From positions 1 to 42,567 of the forward strand of contig NZ_JAPWHW010000029.1 of assembly GCF_028369135.1 (NCBI RefSeq): a stretch of 42,567 nucleotides of DNA. Reading direction: 5' to 3'. Source of the stretch: Roseovarius sp. ZX-A-9. GTDB taxonomy: Bacteria; Pseudomonadota; Alphaproteobacteria; Rhodobacterales; Rhodobacteraceae. Below are positions 16,819 to 23,983 of this stretch, one piece after another (position 1 is the stretch's first letter; each line of letters opens with the position of its first letter). A program made the translations under genes and the position numbers. The notes below the pieces were generated by a model. The model did no database searches and was not told where the DNA came from. It saw nothing but the letters and a program-made list of their open reading frames with translations.

Positions 16819-17929
16819 ACGCAGAAAACTAGAGACCCCCAGCGCTGATGACCTTTTGCGCATCGAGGAGGAGTTTCGCCGCGAAACCTCCTCGCGCCCC
16901 GGGCTGACCCCGGGGGCGACGGTTGCGCCGATCGCGCAGGTGGCGGGTGAGGCCGCCGCGCAGGCAGAGGTCTCCAGCCCCGAAATCCGGGCAGGCCACG
17001 CCCATAACGCGGCCGAGGCAAAGCGGCTGCAAGAGGCGCGTTCGGATGGCCGGTTGATGTCTGATCTCCCGCTGTCCGAAATTGACCCGCACGCGATGAT
17101 CCGAGACCGGATTGATCTGTTCGAAGACGAAATGTCAGAGCTGCGTCAATCCATCGCCGCCAGCGGGCTGCGCTTGCCGATTGAGGTGTTTGAATTCGCC
17201 ACTCCGCGCGCTGACGGTGTTCGCTATGGGCTTGTGTCAGGCTATCGCCGCTACATGGCGGTTCTGGCGCTGCGCGATCTGACGGAAGCTGCGAAATACG
17301 CGAGCATCCGCGCAATCGTCCGCCCGCGGACCGAGGCCGATCAGGCCTTCGTCTCGATGGTCGAGGAAAACGAGGTCCGCTCCGAATTGAGTCACTTCGA
17401 GCGCGGCCGCATCGCGGTGATTGCTGCGCAACAGGGGGCCTTTGTCAACGTCGAGGATGCCGTGAACCGGCTATATGCCACCGCGTCCAAGGCCAAACGA
17501 TCCAAGGTCCGGTCCTTTGCCATGATCTTCGAAGAGCTGGGCGATATGCTGACCTTTCCCGAGGCGTTGACCGAAAAGCGCGGGCTGAGCCTGGCGCAGG
17601 GTCTGCGCGCCGGGGCAGAGGGGCGTCTGCGCGCAGCTTTGGAGCAGCACCCGCCTGCTGATGCCGAGGCCGAATGGGCGCAGATTGACGCAGTGCTGAG
17701 CACGTTGGGCGCACCCGCACGGGACAAGCGCCGCGGCGGACGTCCAAGGGCCAGCGCGCCGGTATCAGGTTGGCAAGGGGCCGAGACGCTGCATACTTCT
17801 GCGGGCATCACCATCCGTCGTATGCAGGACGACAAGGGCATTCTGCTGCGGTTCGAGGGCAGGGGGCTGGACAGCGAACTGATGGATTCGCTGATGCAGG
17901 AAATCCGCGCGCTTCTGGAAAAACCCTGA
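16811..17929 (+). CDS. parB: Plasmid partition protein ParB
   Basis: 372-aa centromere-binding protein. The ParB/Spo0J N-terminal domain is visible as DEMSELRQSIAASGLRLPIE, YGLVSGYRRYMAVLAL and FVSMVEENEVRSELSHFERG. A helix-turn-helix region follows and the C-terminus is the likely dimerisation part. ATG 16811 has GAGGAG upstream; an earlier in-frame start lies inside parA and lacks a site. Two near-identical palindromes, one in codons ~21-27 and one starting right after the stop codon, are candidate parS sites. Confidence 0.9.
   Translation: MAKRRKLETPSADDLLRIEEEFRRETSSRPGLTPGATVAPIAQVAGEAAAQAEVSSPEIRAGHAHNAAEAKRLQEARSDGRLMSDLPLSEIDPHAMIRDRIDLFEDEMSELRQSIAASGLRLPIEVFEFATPRADGVRYGLVSGYRRYMAVLALRDLTEAAKYASIRAIVRPRTEADQAFVSMVEENEVRSELSHFERGRIAVIAAQQGAFVNVEDAVNRLYATASKAKRSKVRSFAMIFEELGDMLTFPEALTEKRGLSLAQGLRAGAEGRLRAALEQHPPADAEAEWAQIDAVLSTLGAPARDKRRGGRPRASAPVSGWQGAETLHTSAGITIRRMQDDKGILLRFEGRGLDSELMDSLMQEIRALLEKP
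16870..16891. promoter_or_regulatory. Candidate parS site within parB
   Basis: GAGTTTCGCCGCGAAACCTC (16871-16890) is an inverted repeat centred on CCG, matching the site at 17930-17950 except for one missing G in the left arm. It lies inside the parB coding sequence. Identity with the second copy is what suggests a centromere site. Confidence 0.5.
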
Positions 17930-17950
17930 GAGGTTTCGCCGCGAAACCTC
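17930..17950. promoter_or_regulatory. Candidate parS site immediately after parB
   Basis: GAGGTTTCG and CGAAACCTC are perfect 9-bp arms around CCG, beginning at the base after the parB TGA. No T-run follows, which argues against a terminator. The same palindrome recurs inside parB. Confidence 0.55.
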
Positions 17951-18033
17951 TTGGGCGGCGCTCTGCCGTGCCCGCAGGCGCGCGCTTGGAGACGGCGAAG
18001 CGCGCGCCCATCCCATTGATCAAAAACCTGCAT

Positions 18034-18048
18034 TGGCATATATTGCCA
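18034..18048. promoter_or_regulatory. Operator-like palindrome upstream of parDE
   Basis: TGGCA-TATAT-TGCCA is a perfect inverted repeat ending 17 bp before parD. The TATAT centre may be part of the -10 box. ParD-type antitoxins commonly repress their own promoter at such sites. Confidence 0.5.
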
Positions 18049-18065
18049 GCGAGGAGAATTTTGCC

Positions 18066-18323
18066 ATGGTGACACGCAATGTCGTTCTGACCGAAACGCA
18101 GGACCAGTTGGTTCAGACTTTGGTGGCGTCCGGACGCTATCAGAATGTGAGTGAAGCAATGCGCGCCGGGCTGCGGTTGCTCGAACAGGAAGAAGCCCAG
18201 ATCGCAGGACTCCGGCAAGGTCTGCTCGAGGGATTGGCGCAGGCGAAGGCGGGCCAGCTTGCCGAGGGTAGCGGAGAAGACGCGATCCGGCGGGCCTTTC
18301 GAAAAGCACGCGCGGCTTCATGA
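18066..18323 (+). CDS. parD: ParD-like type II antitoxin
   Basis: 85-aa ribbon-helix-helix antitoxin. The N-terminus TRNVVLTETQDQLVQTLVAS with SGRYQNVSEAMRAGLRLLEQ is the classic ParD pattern (DNA-binding strand then helices, ~residues 3-45); the flexible C-terminal tail is expected to wrap ParE. ATG 18066 has GAGGAG 8-10 nt upstream and is chosen over an earlier in-frame codon. It overlaps parE by 4 bp. The pair should stabilise the plasmid by post-segregational killing. Confidence 0.9.
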   Translation: MVTRNVVLTETQDQLVQTLVASGRYQNVSEAMRAGLRLLEQEEAQIAGLRQGLLEGLAQAKAGQLAEGSGEDAIRRAFRKARAAS

Positions 18324-18655
18324 GCCGATCCTTTCGGCTGACGCACCGCGCCGAGGCCAAGCTGGTCGAGATTGCAGAGTGGACGATCGCGACATTCGGG
18401 CCCAGGCAGGCCGAGCTCTATGAAACAGAACTGCTCGATCGCTGTCAGGCGATCCTGAACGGGCAAGCGCATAGCCGGAGCTGTGCGATCCTGGTCGATG
18501 ATGCCGAGGACTTGCGGTATGCGAGGGCAGGGGAGCATTTCCTGGTGTTTCTGGATCGGCCGGACCAGGTGATCATCGTCGATATCCTGCATTCGCAAAG
18601 CGATCTTCCACGCCATGCCGCCGCGCTGACGGCCCTCAGGAATGACGCGTTATAG
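18320..18655 (+). CDS. parE: ParE-like type II toxin
   Basis: 111-aa toxin of the RelE/ParE superfamily. FRLTHRAEAKLVEIAEWTIA at the N-terminus and ARAGEHFLVFLDRPDQVIIV near the C-terminus follow the ParE fold. Characterised ParE proteins inhibit DNA gyrase; that activity is inferred. Its start overlaps parD (ATGA), and its end overlaps the convergent integrase gene by 6 bp. Confidence 0.88.
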   Translation: MSRSFRLTHRAEAKLVEIAEWTIATFGPRQAELYETELLDRCQAILNGQAHSRSCAILVDDAEDLRYARAGEHFLVFLDRPDQVIIVDILHSQSDLPRHAAALTALRNDAL

Positions 18656-19777
18656 CCCTGCGGCTTTGGTGAGGTTCACGCGGAACCGGTCGCGGCGGCG
18701 CTGATAGCGCCGGGTCATCTCGGCGCTGGCATGGCCGAGCTGCTTCTGGATGTAGCGTTCGTCAACCTCGGCGCCACTGGCAAGGCCGGCGCGCAGGGAA
18801 TGGCCGGAGAAGAGCGCAAGGCGATCCTTCTCTGGCAGGTCGGCGCGGATACCAGCGGCCAGCACGGTCTGCTTGATCAGCCGCGCGACATGCTTATCGC
18901 TCAGGCGGGTTTCCAGCGCCTTCTTGCCATCCCGTGAGGTGCGCGTGAATACGGGTCCGAAATCGATCCTGCCGAAATGCAGCCATTGCTCCAGCGCATG
19001 AACAGGGCAGGTCTGATCCTTTGAGCCCCGGCCAATCTCGACCTCGCGCCAGCCAGTCTTGGCGTTCAGGGTGAGAAGGGCGCCTTTCTCGAGGATCTCG
19101 ATCCAGCCGCCGCTGTCAGGCGTGTCATCCTTTTGAACATCCAGGCTGACGATCTCCGAGCGCCGCAAACCTCCGGCGTAGCCCAAGAGCAGGATCGCCC
19201 GATCCCGCAGGCCACGCAGGTCATAGGGCAGGGTGGCCACCATCGCCAGAATGTCCTCGGCCAGGATCGCTTCCTTCTGCACCGGCGGCCGAGCGTGCTT
19301 GCGCTTGATCCCGGCGAGCACGGTGGCGATGTGGCGGTCCTTGCGATCGAGGGTGAAGCCGCGCTGTGCGTAGTTCCAGGCCAGACCCGAGAGGCGGCGC
19401 TCGATGGTGCTCACCGCCAACGGGCGGCCCGGCGACCGGGCAGGAGATCCACTATCAGGCGCCGCCAGGGATGTCAGGTAAAGACCAACCAGCTGAGGAT
19501 CGGGGCAGGGGGGCTGTGCCAGCGGCTCCGCCCCTTGGCGGCGGCACCAGCGGGTGTAGTGCTTCCAGTCGGCGGCATAGGCTTTCTGTGTGTTGTCCGA
19601 GGCCGCGGCGCGGGCATAGTCGCGGGCAGCGTCCACCAGCCGATCAAGGCTGCCGGAGCCTGCGACAGAGGAGGGCAGCGTCAGAGCCTGACCCGATGCG
19701 GCGGCCCCCTCGTGGCCGTCGTTGCTGGACGACCCGTTCTGCCCCTCTGAGCGCGATTTCCCGACATTTTCCACCAT
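18650..19777 (-). CDS. Tyrosine recombinase / site-specific integrase
   Basis: 375-aa recombinase. The SAM-like core-binding domain (ARAAASDNTQKAYAADWKHY) lies at ~residues 50-130. The catalytic domain shows Arg in YAGGLRRSEIVSL, HxLR in SGHSLRAGLAS, and the second His plus nucleophile Tyr in LGHASAEMTRRYQRR. It appears intact. Being in a plasmid backbone beside parDE rather than phage genes, it may resolve multimers or mediate integration of the replicon or a cassette. A 33-bp inverted repeat 19 bp upstream of its ATG is a likely substrate or operator. Confidence 0.9.
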   Translation of the reverse strand: MVENVGKSRSEGQNGSSSNDGHEGAAASGQALTLPSSVAGSGSLDRLVDAARDYARAAASDNTQKAYAADWKHYTRWCRRQGAEPLAQPPCPDPQLVGLYLTSLAAPDSGSPARSPGRPLAVSTIERRLSGLAWNYAQRGFTLDRKDRHIATVLAGIKRKHARPPVQKEAILAEDILAMVATLPYDLRGLRDRAILLLGYAGGLRRSEIVSLDVQKDDTPDSGGWIEILEKGALLTLNAKTGWREVEIGRGSKDQTCPVHALEQWLHFGRIDFGPVFTRTSRDGKKALETRLSDKHVARLIKQTVLAAGIRADLPEKDRLALFSGHSLRAGLASGAEVDERYIQKQLGHASAEMTRRYQRRRDRFRVNLTKAAGL

Positions 19778-19795
19778 ATCGCCGAGCGTAATTCG

Positions 19796-19828
19796 TTATG
19801 TCCGATAATGCAAACTTATTGGACGTAA
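19796..19828. other. Core-site-like inverted repeat beside the tyrosine recombinase
   Basis: Left arm TTATGTCCGATAA (19796-19808) and right arm TTATTGGACGTAA (19816-19828) are inverted copies with two mismatches, separated by the 7-bp spacer TGCAAAC. Two 11-13-bp arms around a 6-8-bp spacer is the geometry of tyrosine-recombinase crossover sites. It lies between the divergent integrase and DUF1403 genes, so an operator role is also possible. Confidence 0.5.
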
Positions 19829-19902
19829 AAAAGAACTGTAAAGTGGGGCGGTTAGATCGCTATTATTCTGGAATAAAGCGCCGCGCAAGTGTAGGCTCGG
19901 GC

Positions 19903-20787
19903 ATGACATTTGCCCGACCGGATCACACCAGCGACTTCGACACGCTACCCCGGATGCCCGCTTGGGTCACCTCTACACGCGCTGAAACCCTTGAAGATGT
20001 TGCGTTTTTTTCAGGCGCCGCGCTGAGCCACCTGCATGTTGTGTTGGGACGCGAGGAGGTGCCCCAAGCCTTGTTGCGGGATCGCCTCGCGCTTCGTGCG
20101 GCCGAGGCTTGTGTCGCGGTTTCTGGCCGACCAGAGCGGGCCGGAGAGTTGCGCGACATGGTGAACCTTCTGCGCCCCGGCGATCTGCCAGGACCGGCCG
20201 GTGAAACTTGCCTCACCTGGCGGCGCGCGGTGGAGCGGCCGGTATCTGTGAAAGCTCTGGGCCGGGCCTTGCCGACCCTTGAGCCGGGGCAGATAGTGGC
20301 GTGGCTCGATGCAGGGCAGGGGGCTCCGGTGACCCGCACCGTGATGGTGCTGGAGGTGGTGTTGACAATAGCGCCGCGTGCCGAAGTGGCGGCTCTGATC
20401 CTTGCGGACGCGGCCCTCGCGCAAGCGCTTGGCTGGGAACATCTCGTACCGCTTCTGGCCCCAGGCCTGAAACGCGCCGACCTGCGCAAGCGCGGCGATG
20501 ACCTTCGTCTAGCCTGTCATCGGGCACTCATCACTTCGGCGATTGAGGCTGTGCGGCAGGCCGCCGACCTCGCGCGTAGGGCGACGCATCTGAAGGGGGT
20601 CGCACCCAAGCTGCGGGCCAAGGGGGCGGGCGACGCGGTCGAGATGTTCCTGACCCGCGATGCCGTGGCGCCTTCGGCGCTGCCGCTGCCGGATCGTGCT
20701 GCGCGGCGGCTCTGCGACCGGCTGGTCGACCTCGGCGCGGTGCGCGAGCTGACCGGGCGCGACACATTCCGGCTCTACGGGGTGTAA
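19903..20787 (+). CDS. DUF1403-family protein
   Basis: 294-aa protein recognised as DUF1403 by its N-terminal PAWVTSTRAETLEDVAFFSG and SHLHVVLG segments and its place before an scpB-like gene. It is Ala/Leu/Arg-rich and probably mostly helical, with no signal peptide or membrane segment. The C-terminal ~80 residues (DRAARRLCDRLVDLGAVREL) look like a winged-helix-type DNA- or protein-binding end. ATG 19903 is preferred; an upstream in-frame ATG at 19798 lies in the recombinase inverted repeat. It is separated from scpB by 2 bp. The family has no established function; a role in plasmid maintenance is inferred. Confidence 0.72.
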   Translation: MTFARPDHTSDFDTLPRMPAWVTSTRAETLEDVAFFSGAALSHLHVVLGREEVPQALLRDRLALRAAEACVAVSGRPERAGELRDMVNLLRPGDLPGPAGETCLTWRRAVERPVSVKALGRALPTLEPGQIVAWLDAGQGAPVTRTVMVLEVVLTIAPRAEVAALILADAALAQALGWEHLVPLLAPGLKRADLRKRGDDLRLACHRALITSAIEAVRQAADLARRATHLKGVAPKLRAKGAGDAVEMFLTRDAVAPSALPLPDRAARRLCDRLVDLGAVRELTGRDTFRLYGV

Positions 20788-20789
20788 GG

Positions 20790-21386
20790 ATGGCGAAGGA
20801 TCGTTCTGAACCGGAGCTGGACCGCGAGTTGTTCGACCTGCCGCCGGAGCTGCGCTGGCGGGAATGGTTGCGTCGGATCGAGGCGGTGCTGTTTGCCTCT
20901 GCCTCGCCGGTGCCGCGCGAGGACCTGGCTCGGGTGGTGGGGCAGGGGGCATCGGTCGACCTGCTGGTCGAAGACCTCAGTGCCGATCTGGAAGGGCGGG
21001 CTTTTGAAGTTGCACAGGTCACTGGCGGCTGGATATTCCGCACGCGACCCGCCTACGCGCCCGCGATCCGGGCCGCCGCGGATGTCGGCAATCAATTGCT
21101 GGATCTGAGCGAGTTCGACGTCGCGGTCCTGGCCGCCATCGCCTATCACCAGCCGATCACCCGTGACGGGCTGAAGGACATCTTCGGCAAGGAGATCAGC
21201 CGTGACCTGATCGGTCGGCTACATGCGCGCGACCTGATCGGGACAGGGCCAAGGTCGCCTCGGCGCGGAGCGCCCTACACTTACGTGACCACAAATGCGT
21301 TCCTGGTTGCCTTCGACCTGCCTTCACTGCAGGACCTGCCGGATCGCGAGCAGATGGAGGATGCAGGCTTGTCCGCAAGTGCGTGA
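20790..21386 (+). CDS. ScpB-like (SMC-Scp complex) protein, plasmid version
   Basis: 198-aa ScpB relative. Two winged-helix regions are suggested: LRRIEAVLFASASPVPREDL (~residues 27-46), the classic ScpB opening, and LSEFDVAVLAAIAYHQPITR with a following DLIGRLHARDLIG. ScpB normally works with SMC and ScpA in chromosome condensation. No SMC or ScpA is encoded in the window, so it may use host SMC or act only with DUF1403. It begins 2 bp after the DUF1403 stop, which implies co-translation. Confidence 0.8.
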   Translation: MAKDRSEPELDRELFDLPPELRWREWLRRIEAVLFASASPVPREDLARVVGQGASVDLLVEDLSADLEGRAFEVAQVTGGWIFRTRPAYAPAIRAAADVGNQLLDLSEFDVAVLAAIAYHQPITRDGLKDIFGKEISRDLIGRLHARDLIGTGPRSPRRGAPYTYVTTNAFLVAFDLPSLQDLPDREQMEDAGLSASA

Positions 21387-21440
21387 GAATCTACGGTCCG
21401 ACAAAGATCTGTGTCAGTTGAACCCGTTGGAAACCGAACG

Positions 21441-22142
21441 CTAGTACCTGGTACGACGCCGACGGTACCGCACCATTTGCCGAACAGGTTTACCAAACAA
21501 CACGTCCGGTATCGGAGTGCCCTTTGAAATGTTCTCTACAAGCGATCGTTTCGGATAGGCGAAACCATAGACCCAGTCGCCTTTGATCCTCCGAAGAAGC
21601 CACACCGTGTCCTCCCCAAAATCAAAGGCGACGATCACGCCGACATGGACCCATTCCTTCAGCAGCCTTGAATCGTAGACCCAGAGCTGCTCAACCAGAC
21701 CGTCCTTTGTCGGATGCTTCATGCCATCTTTTTGCGCGACCGCAAATTGCTTGCGGTCGGTCTTGCGGCGCGTTCCGTCAACAATCCAAAACATAGGGTT
21801 GTGGAACTTTGTCCGCGTTCGCGCTTCTACAGGCTTGATGTATGAGTGCTGAAACTCAACCACCAGCCCCTTAGATGTCTTGATATCTGCGATGTGAAGC
21901 TCGCCATGTTCGTCGCGCGCTGCAATCTCCTGCCAATCTGTCGGGAACTGGCTCTTCCAGTCCCTATGCCACTCGGTTTCATTTTCCCACCAATTGTCGC
22001 AGTGGCGTTGACCTTTGTGCGCCCAGTGCCAGACCATCTTGGTCCCGCATCGGGCAATGAGGTCAGCGCCGCAACCATGGCATCTGCCTTTGGCGCCTGG
22101 GGTGGCTTCAACTCGTTTGCCGTCGTCTAAAGCGAACCGCAT
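21441..22142 (-). CDS. CoiA-like nuclease-fold protein, last gene of the ubiquitin-like operon
   Basis: 233-aa protein resembling competence protein CoiA. The N-terminus has a zinc-binding look (CHGCGADLIARCG, then WHWAHKGQRHCD). The core carries ETEWHRDWKSQFP and then HIADIKTSKGLVVEFQHS, which fits a PD-(D/E)XK-type site with Asp in ADI and E-x-Q in EFQ. ATG 22142 is chosen because GGAGG lies 8-12 nt upstream; an upstream in-frame start adds only a basic, low-complexity tail. It lies 73 bp after the DUF6527-type gene on the same strand. It may be the DNA-cutting effector of the system or an independent passenger. Confidence 0.65.
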   Translation of the reverse strand: MRFALDDGKRVEATPGAKGRCHGCGADLIARCGTKMVWHWAHKGQRHCDNWWENETEWHRDWKSQFPTDWQEIAARDEHGELHIADIKTSKGLVVEFQHSYIKPVEARTRTKFHNPMFWIVDGTRRKTDRKQFAVAQKDGMKHPTKDGLVEQLWVYDSRLLKEWVHVGVIVAFDFGEDTVWLLRRIKGDWVYGFAYPKRSLVENISKGTPIPDVLFGKPVRQMVRYRRRRTRY

Positions 22143-22215
22143 GACTATGCCTCCGATTGCTCGGACTGTAGTTCGAGCCGCACGGGTCGCTTTGTTCGCT
22201 CGCTTAGCATTTGGG

Positions 22216-22587
22216 TCATTCCGCCTTCTCCATTGGCGTTTGCGGCCGTCCACCTTTGCACCAGTGAACCTGACCCTTCTTGACCCAGAAGTGGCATCCA
22301 CAATCGTTTTGCTGGTGCACCGACGGGTGGAGTGTGGGTCTTTGCCAGAAATCTGTTTTGATCTTCCAGCGAGGTCTGCGATCTGGGTTGAGAGACAAAG
22401 CGATCCTCTCGCCGCAGCCTCCAGGACAGGAGAGACAGGCCCATTTTTGGATCGCGCCGCTCTCTACCAGAATTAACTCGTCCGGTTCTGTTTCAGGCGT
22501 TTGCGGAAAGGTGTCTTGCCTGGCTACTAGAAAGTCATACCTCAGCACTCCAAATCGTCGAAGCAGGTTTGCCAATAGTTTTTTCAT
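22216..22587 (-). CDS. Small Cys/His-rich protein, DUF6527-like
   Basis: 123-aa protein with a metal-binding pattern: CLSCPGGCGE (~residues 51-60) and later HPSVHQQNDCGCHFW and VHWC. The order (Cys pairs, RPRWKIKTDF, HPS, CxCHF, HWC) matches what I recall of DUF6527, a family often found beside bacterial E1/JAB and multi-ubiquitin genes. Cys/His spacing would allow one or two zinc ions in a treble-clef-like fold; an E3-like or adaptor role is speculation. Its ATG follows the JAB-E1 stop by one base, so translation is coupled. Confidence 0.62.
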   Translation of the reverse strand: MKKLLANLLRRFGVLRYDFLVARQDTFPQTPETEPDELILVESGAIQKWACLSCPGGCGERIALSLNPDRRPRWKIKTDFWQRPTLHPSVHQQNDCGCHFWVKKGQVHWCKGGRPQTPMEKAE

Positions 22588-22588
22588 C

Positions 22589-23983
22589 TCATGTCACCAT
22601 GTCCAGGAAGGGTGCCATGTCCCCCCGGCCCAGAGTTTCAGTTGCATCACAACACGGGCAGCTCGGGCGCGGCGAAATCTCAGGAAAACGCTCATCGCGC
22701 GCGTGAAACCGGCGCATCCGCGTCGGTGCCATTCCGTTTGCTCCGGCGAACCCGGTTATACCGGTCAGCCATTCATTGATCGCCATGGCACCCGCCTCTG
22801 TCGTGAAGGTCACAACGGCAGGGGAGGGGTCACCCTCGCCGAGCAGATAGGCTTCCTCTTTCAGTTTTTCATAAGCCTCTGGATCAGTTCGCTGCAAGGC
22901 TTCCTCGCGAGCGCGTTGCGGGTTGATGAACCCGCCGCAAAGCAGACAGGGGTGTCCGGGCACAAGGGTGGTAACCCGGGCAAACAGATCGAACGACTGA
23001 GCATCGCGACGCTGCATTGCGAGACCGACATCGATGACCGCAATGCCATAGAAACGGGCGAAGCGGTTCAGAAAAAGCCGACCGGCATGATCATCCGTGC
23101 AGCAGAAAATCACATCACAAGATTTCAACGCGTCCCATGTGCATGGCTCTCCGGCCCAGGCATCGATGGTTACCAACGACATGCCAAGATTTGCCTCCGC
23201 AACTGTCCGCGCGTGAATGTCGGCCTTGGCTCGATGAGCATCAACATCCTCCTGTCGTGCGCCATGGAGCCTGTTGAGATTTGTATCTTCAGCATGGTCC
23301 TTTTCCAAGAGGACCGCTTCGCGCACGCCAAGACGCATCAGCAAGGGCAACACTGCGCTTCCCGTAGCACCCCCTCCGGAAATGCCGCAGCGAAACTGCG
23401 TGATCATTGCATTGGCCTGATCGCCGAAGAGTCGGGTTTGACGGTCTAGGAAGCCCAGATTGCTGCCGTTCTCCGCGGTGAGGGTCAGGCGCGGTCCTGT
23501 GTGAAGAATACGCGTGATGGCCGCTGGCTTTTCGGCCGAGCGCCAAATCCTCACGGCAATCTCGCCGTCGCTCGCAATCAAAACGCTGATCAGTCCGAGT
23601 GCGCCCTTGATCAGGGCGGTCCGCGCAAGTTCCGCCTCATTCCGGTCATCTTGTTTGGAAAAACGGGCCCGGCCCTTTGGATGGGTATGAACGATGGCGG
23701 GAACCAGGCCATCGGACTTGGCGCGACCAAGCAATCGCATGAAGCTATCGGTTTGCCACGTCACGTGGCGCTCGGAGGCTGAGACCACGTCGTCATCATT
23801 TAGGTCGATGAAAGCATGCGAAATGAGCCGTGTGCGAGCAGTGTCCGTCCAGGGGTCTTTCTCAATCGCCGCCGTCCCAAAAAGCATGTAGGCGGAACGC
23901 TCGGCACCGGAACCCTGCGCGAGCAGGGACCGGATACCGGCTTCGTGCGGACCGGCCAGAATAATATCCAACGGGCCCTTCAT
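22589..23983 (-). CDS. JAB (JAMM peptidase)-E1/ThiF fusion protein
   Basis: 464-aa fusion of two ubiquitin-pathway enzymes. Residues ~1-155 are a JAB/JAMM isopeptidase: H99-T-H101-P...S109-x2-D112 matches HxH-x7-S-x2-D, with a likely upstream Glu (E71). Residues ~185-460 are a ThiF/E1-type adenylating domain: GISGGGATGSA (nucleotide loop), DTNLNRLH (conserved N and R), CCTDD, and a zinc site from CLLC (~346-349) and the C-terminal CPCC. One protein could both activate a ubiquitin-like tag and trim it. The start overlaps the Ubl-E2 stop by 4 bp and the stop lies 1 bp before the DUF6527-type gene. Confidence 0.88.
   Translation of the reverse strand: MKGPLDIILAGPHEAGIRSLLAQGSGAERSAYMLFGTAAIEKDPWTDTARTRLISHAFIDLNDDDVVSASERHVTWQTDSFMRLLGRAKSDGLVPAIVHTHPKGRARFSKQDDRNEAELARTALIKGALGLISVLIASDGEIAVRIWRSAEKPAAITRILHTGPRLTLTAENGSNLGFLDRQTRLFGDQANAMITQFRCGISGGGATGSAVLPLLMRLGVREAVLLEKDHAEDTNLNRLHGARQEDVDAHRAKADIHARTVAEANLGMSLVTIDAWAGEPCTWDALKSCDVIFCCTDDHAGRLFLNRFARFYGIAVIDVGLAMQRRDAQSFDLFARVTTLVPGHPCLLCGGFINPQRAREEALQRTDPEAYEKLKEEAYLLGEGDPSPAVVTFTTEAGAMAINEWLTGITGFAGANGMAPTRMRRFHARDERFPEISPRPSCPCCDATETLGRGDMAPFLDMVT

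Noticed and set aside
15175..16863. 562-aa open frame on the minus strand across parA
   Set aside because: The plus strand has intact Walker motifs of ParA. The reverse frame is low-complexity and has no motif.
17930..17950. Palindrome after parB as a rho-independent terminator
   Set aside because: No T-run follows, and a near-identical copy lies inside parB, so a ParB-binding site is the better reading.
17392..18360. 322-aa minus-strand frame across parB and parDE
   Set aside because: It conflicts with three recognised plus-strand genes and is Arg/Ser/Pro-rich without motifs.
22280..23449. 389-aa plus-strand frame across the JAB-E1 and DUF6527-like genes
   Set aside because: The minus strand encodes clear JAMM and E1 motifs. 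The plus frame shows no domain and no ribosome-binding site.
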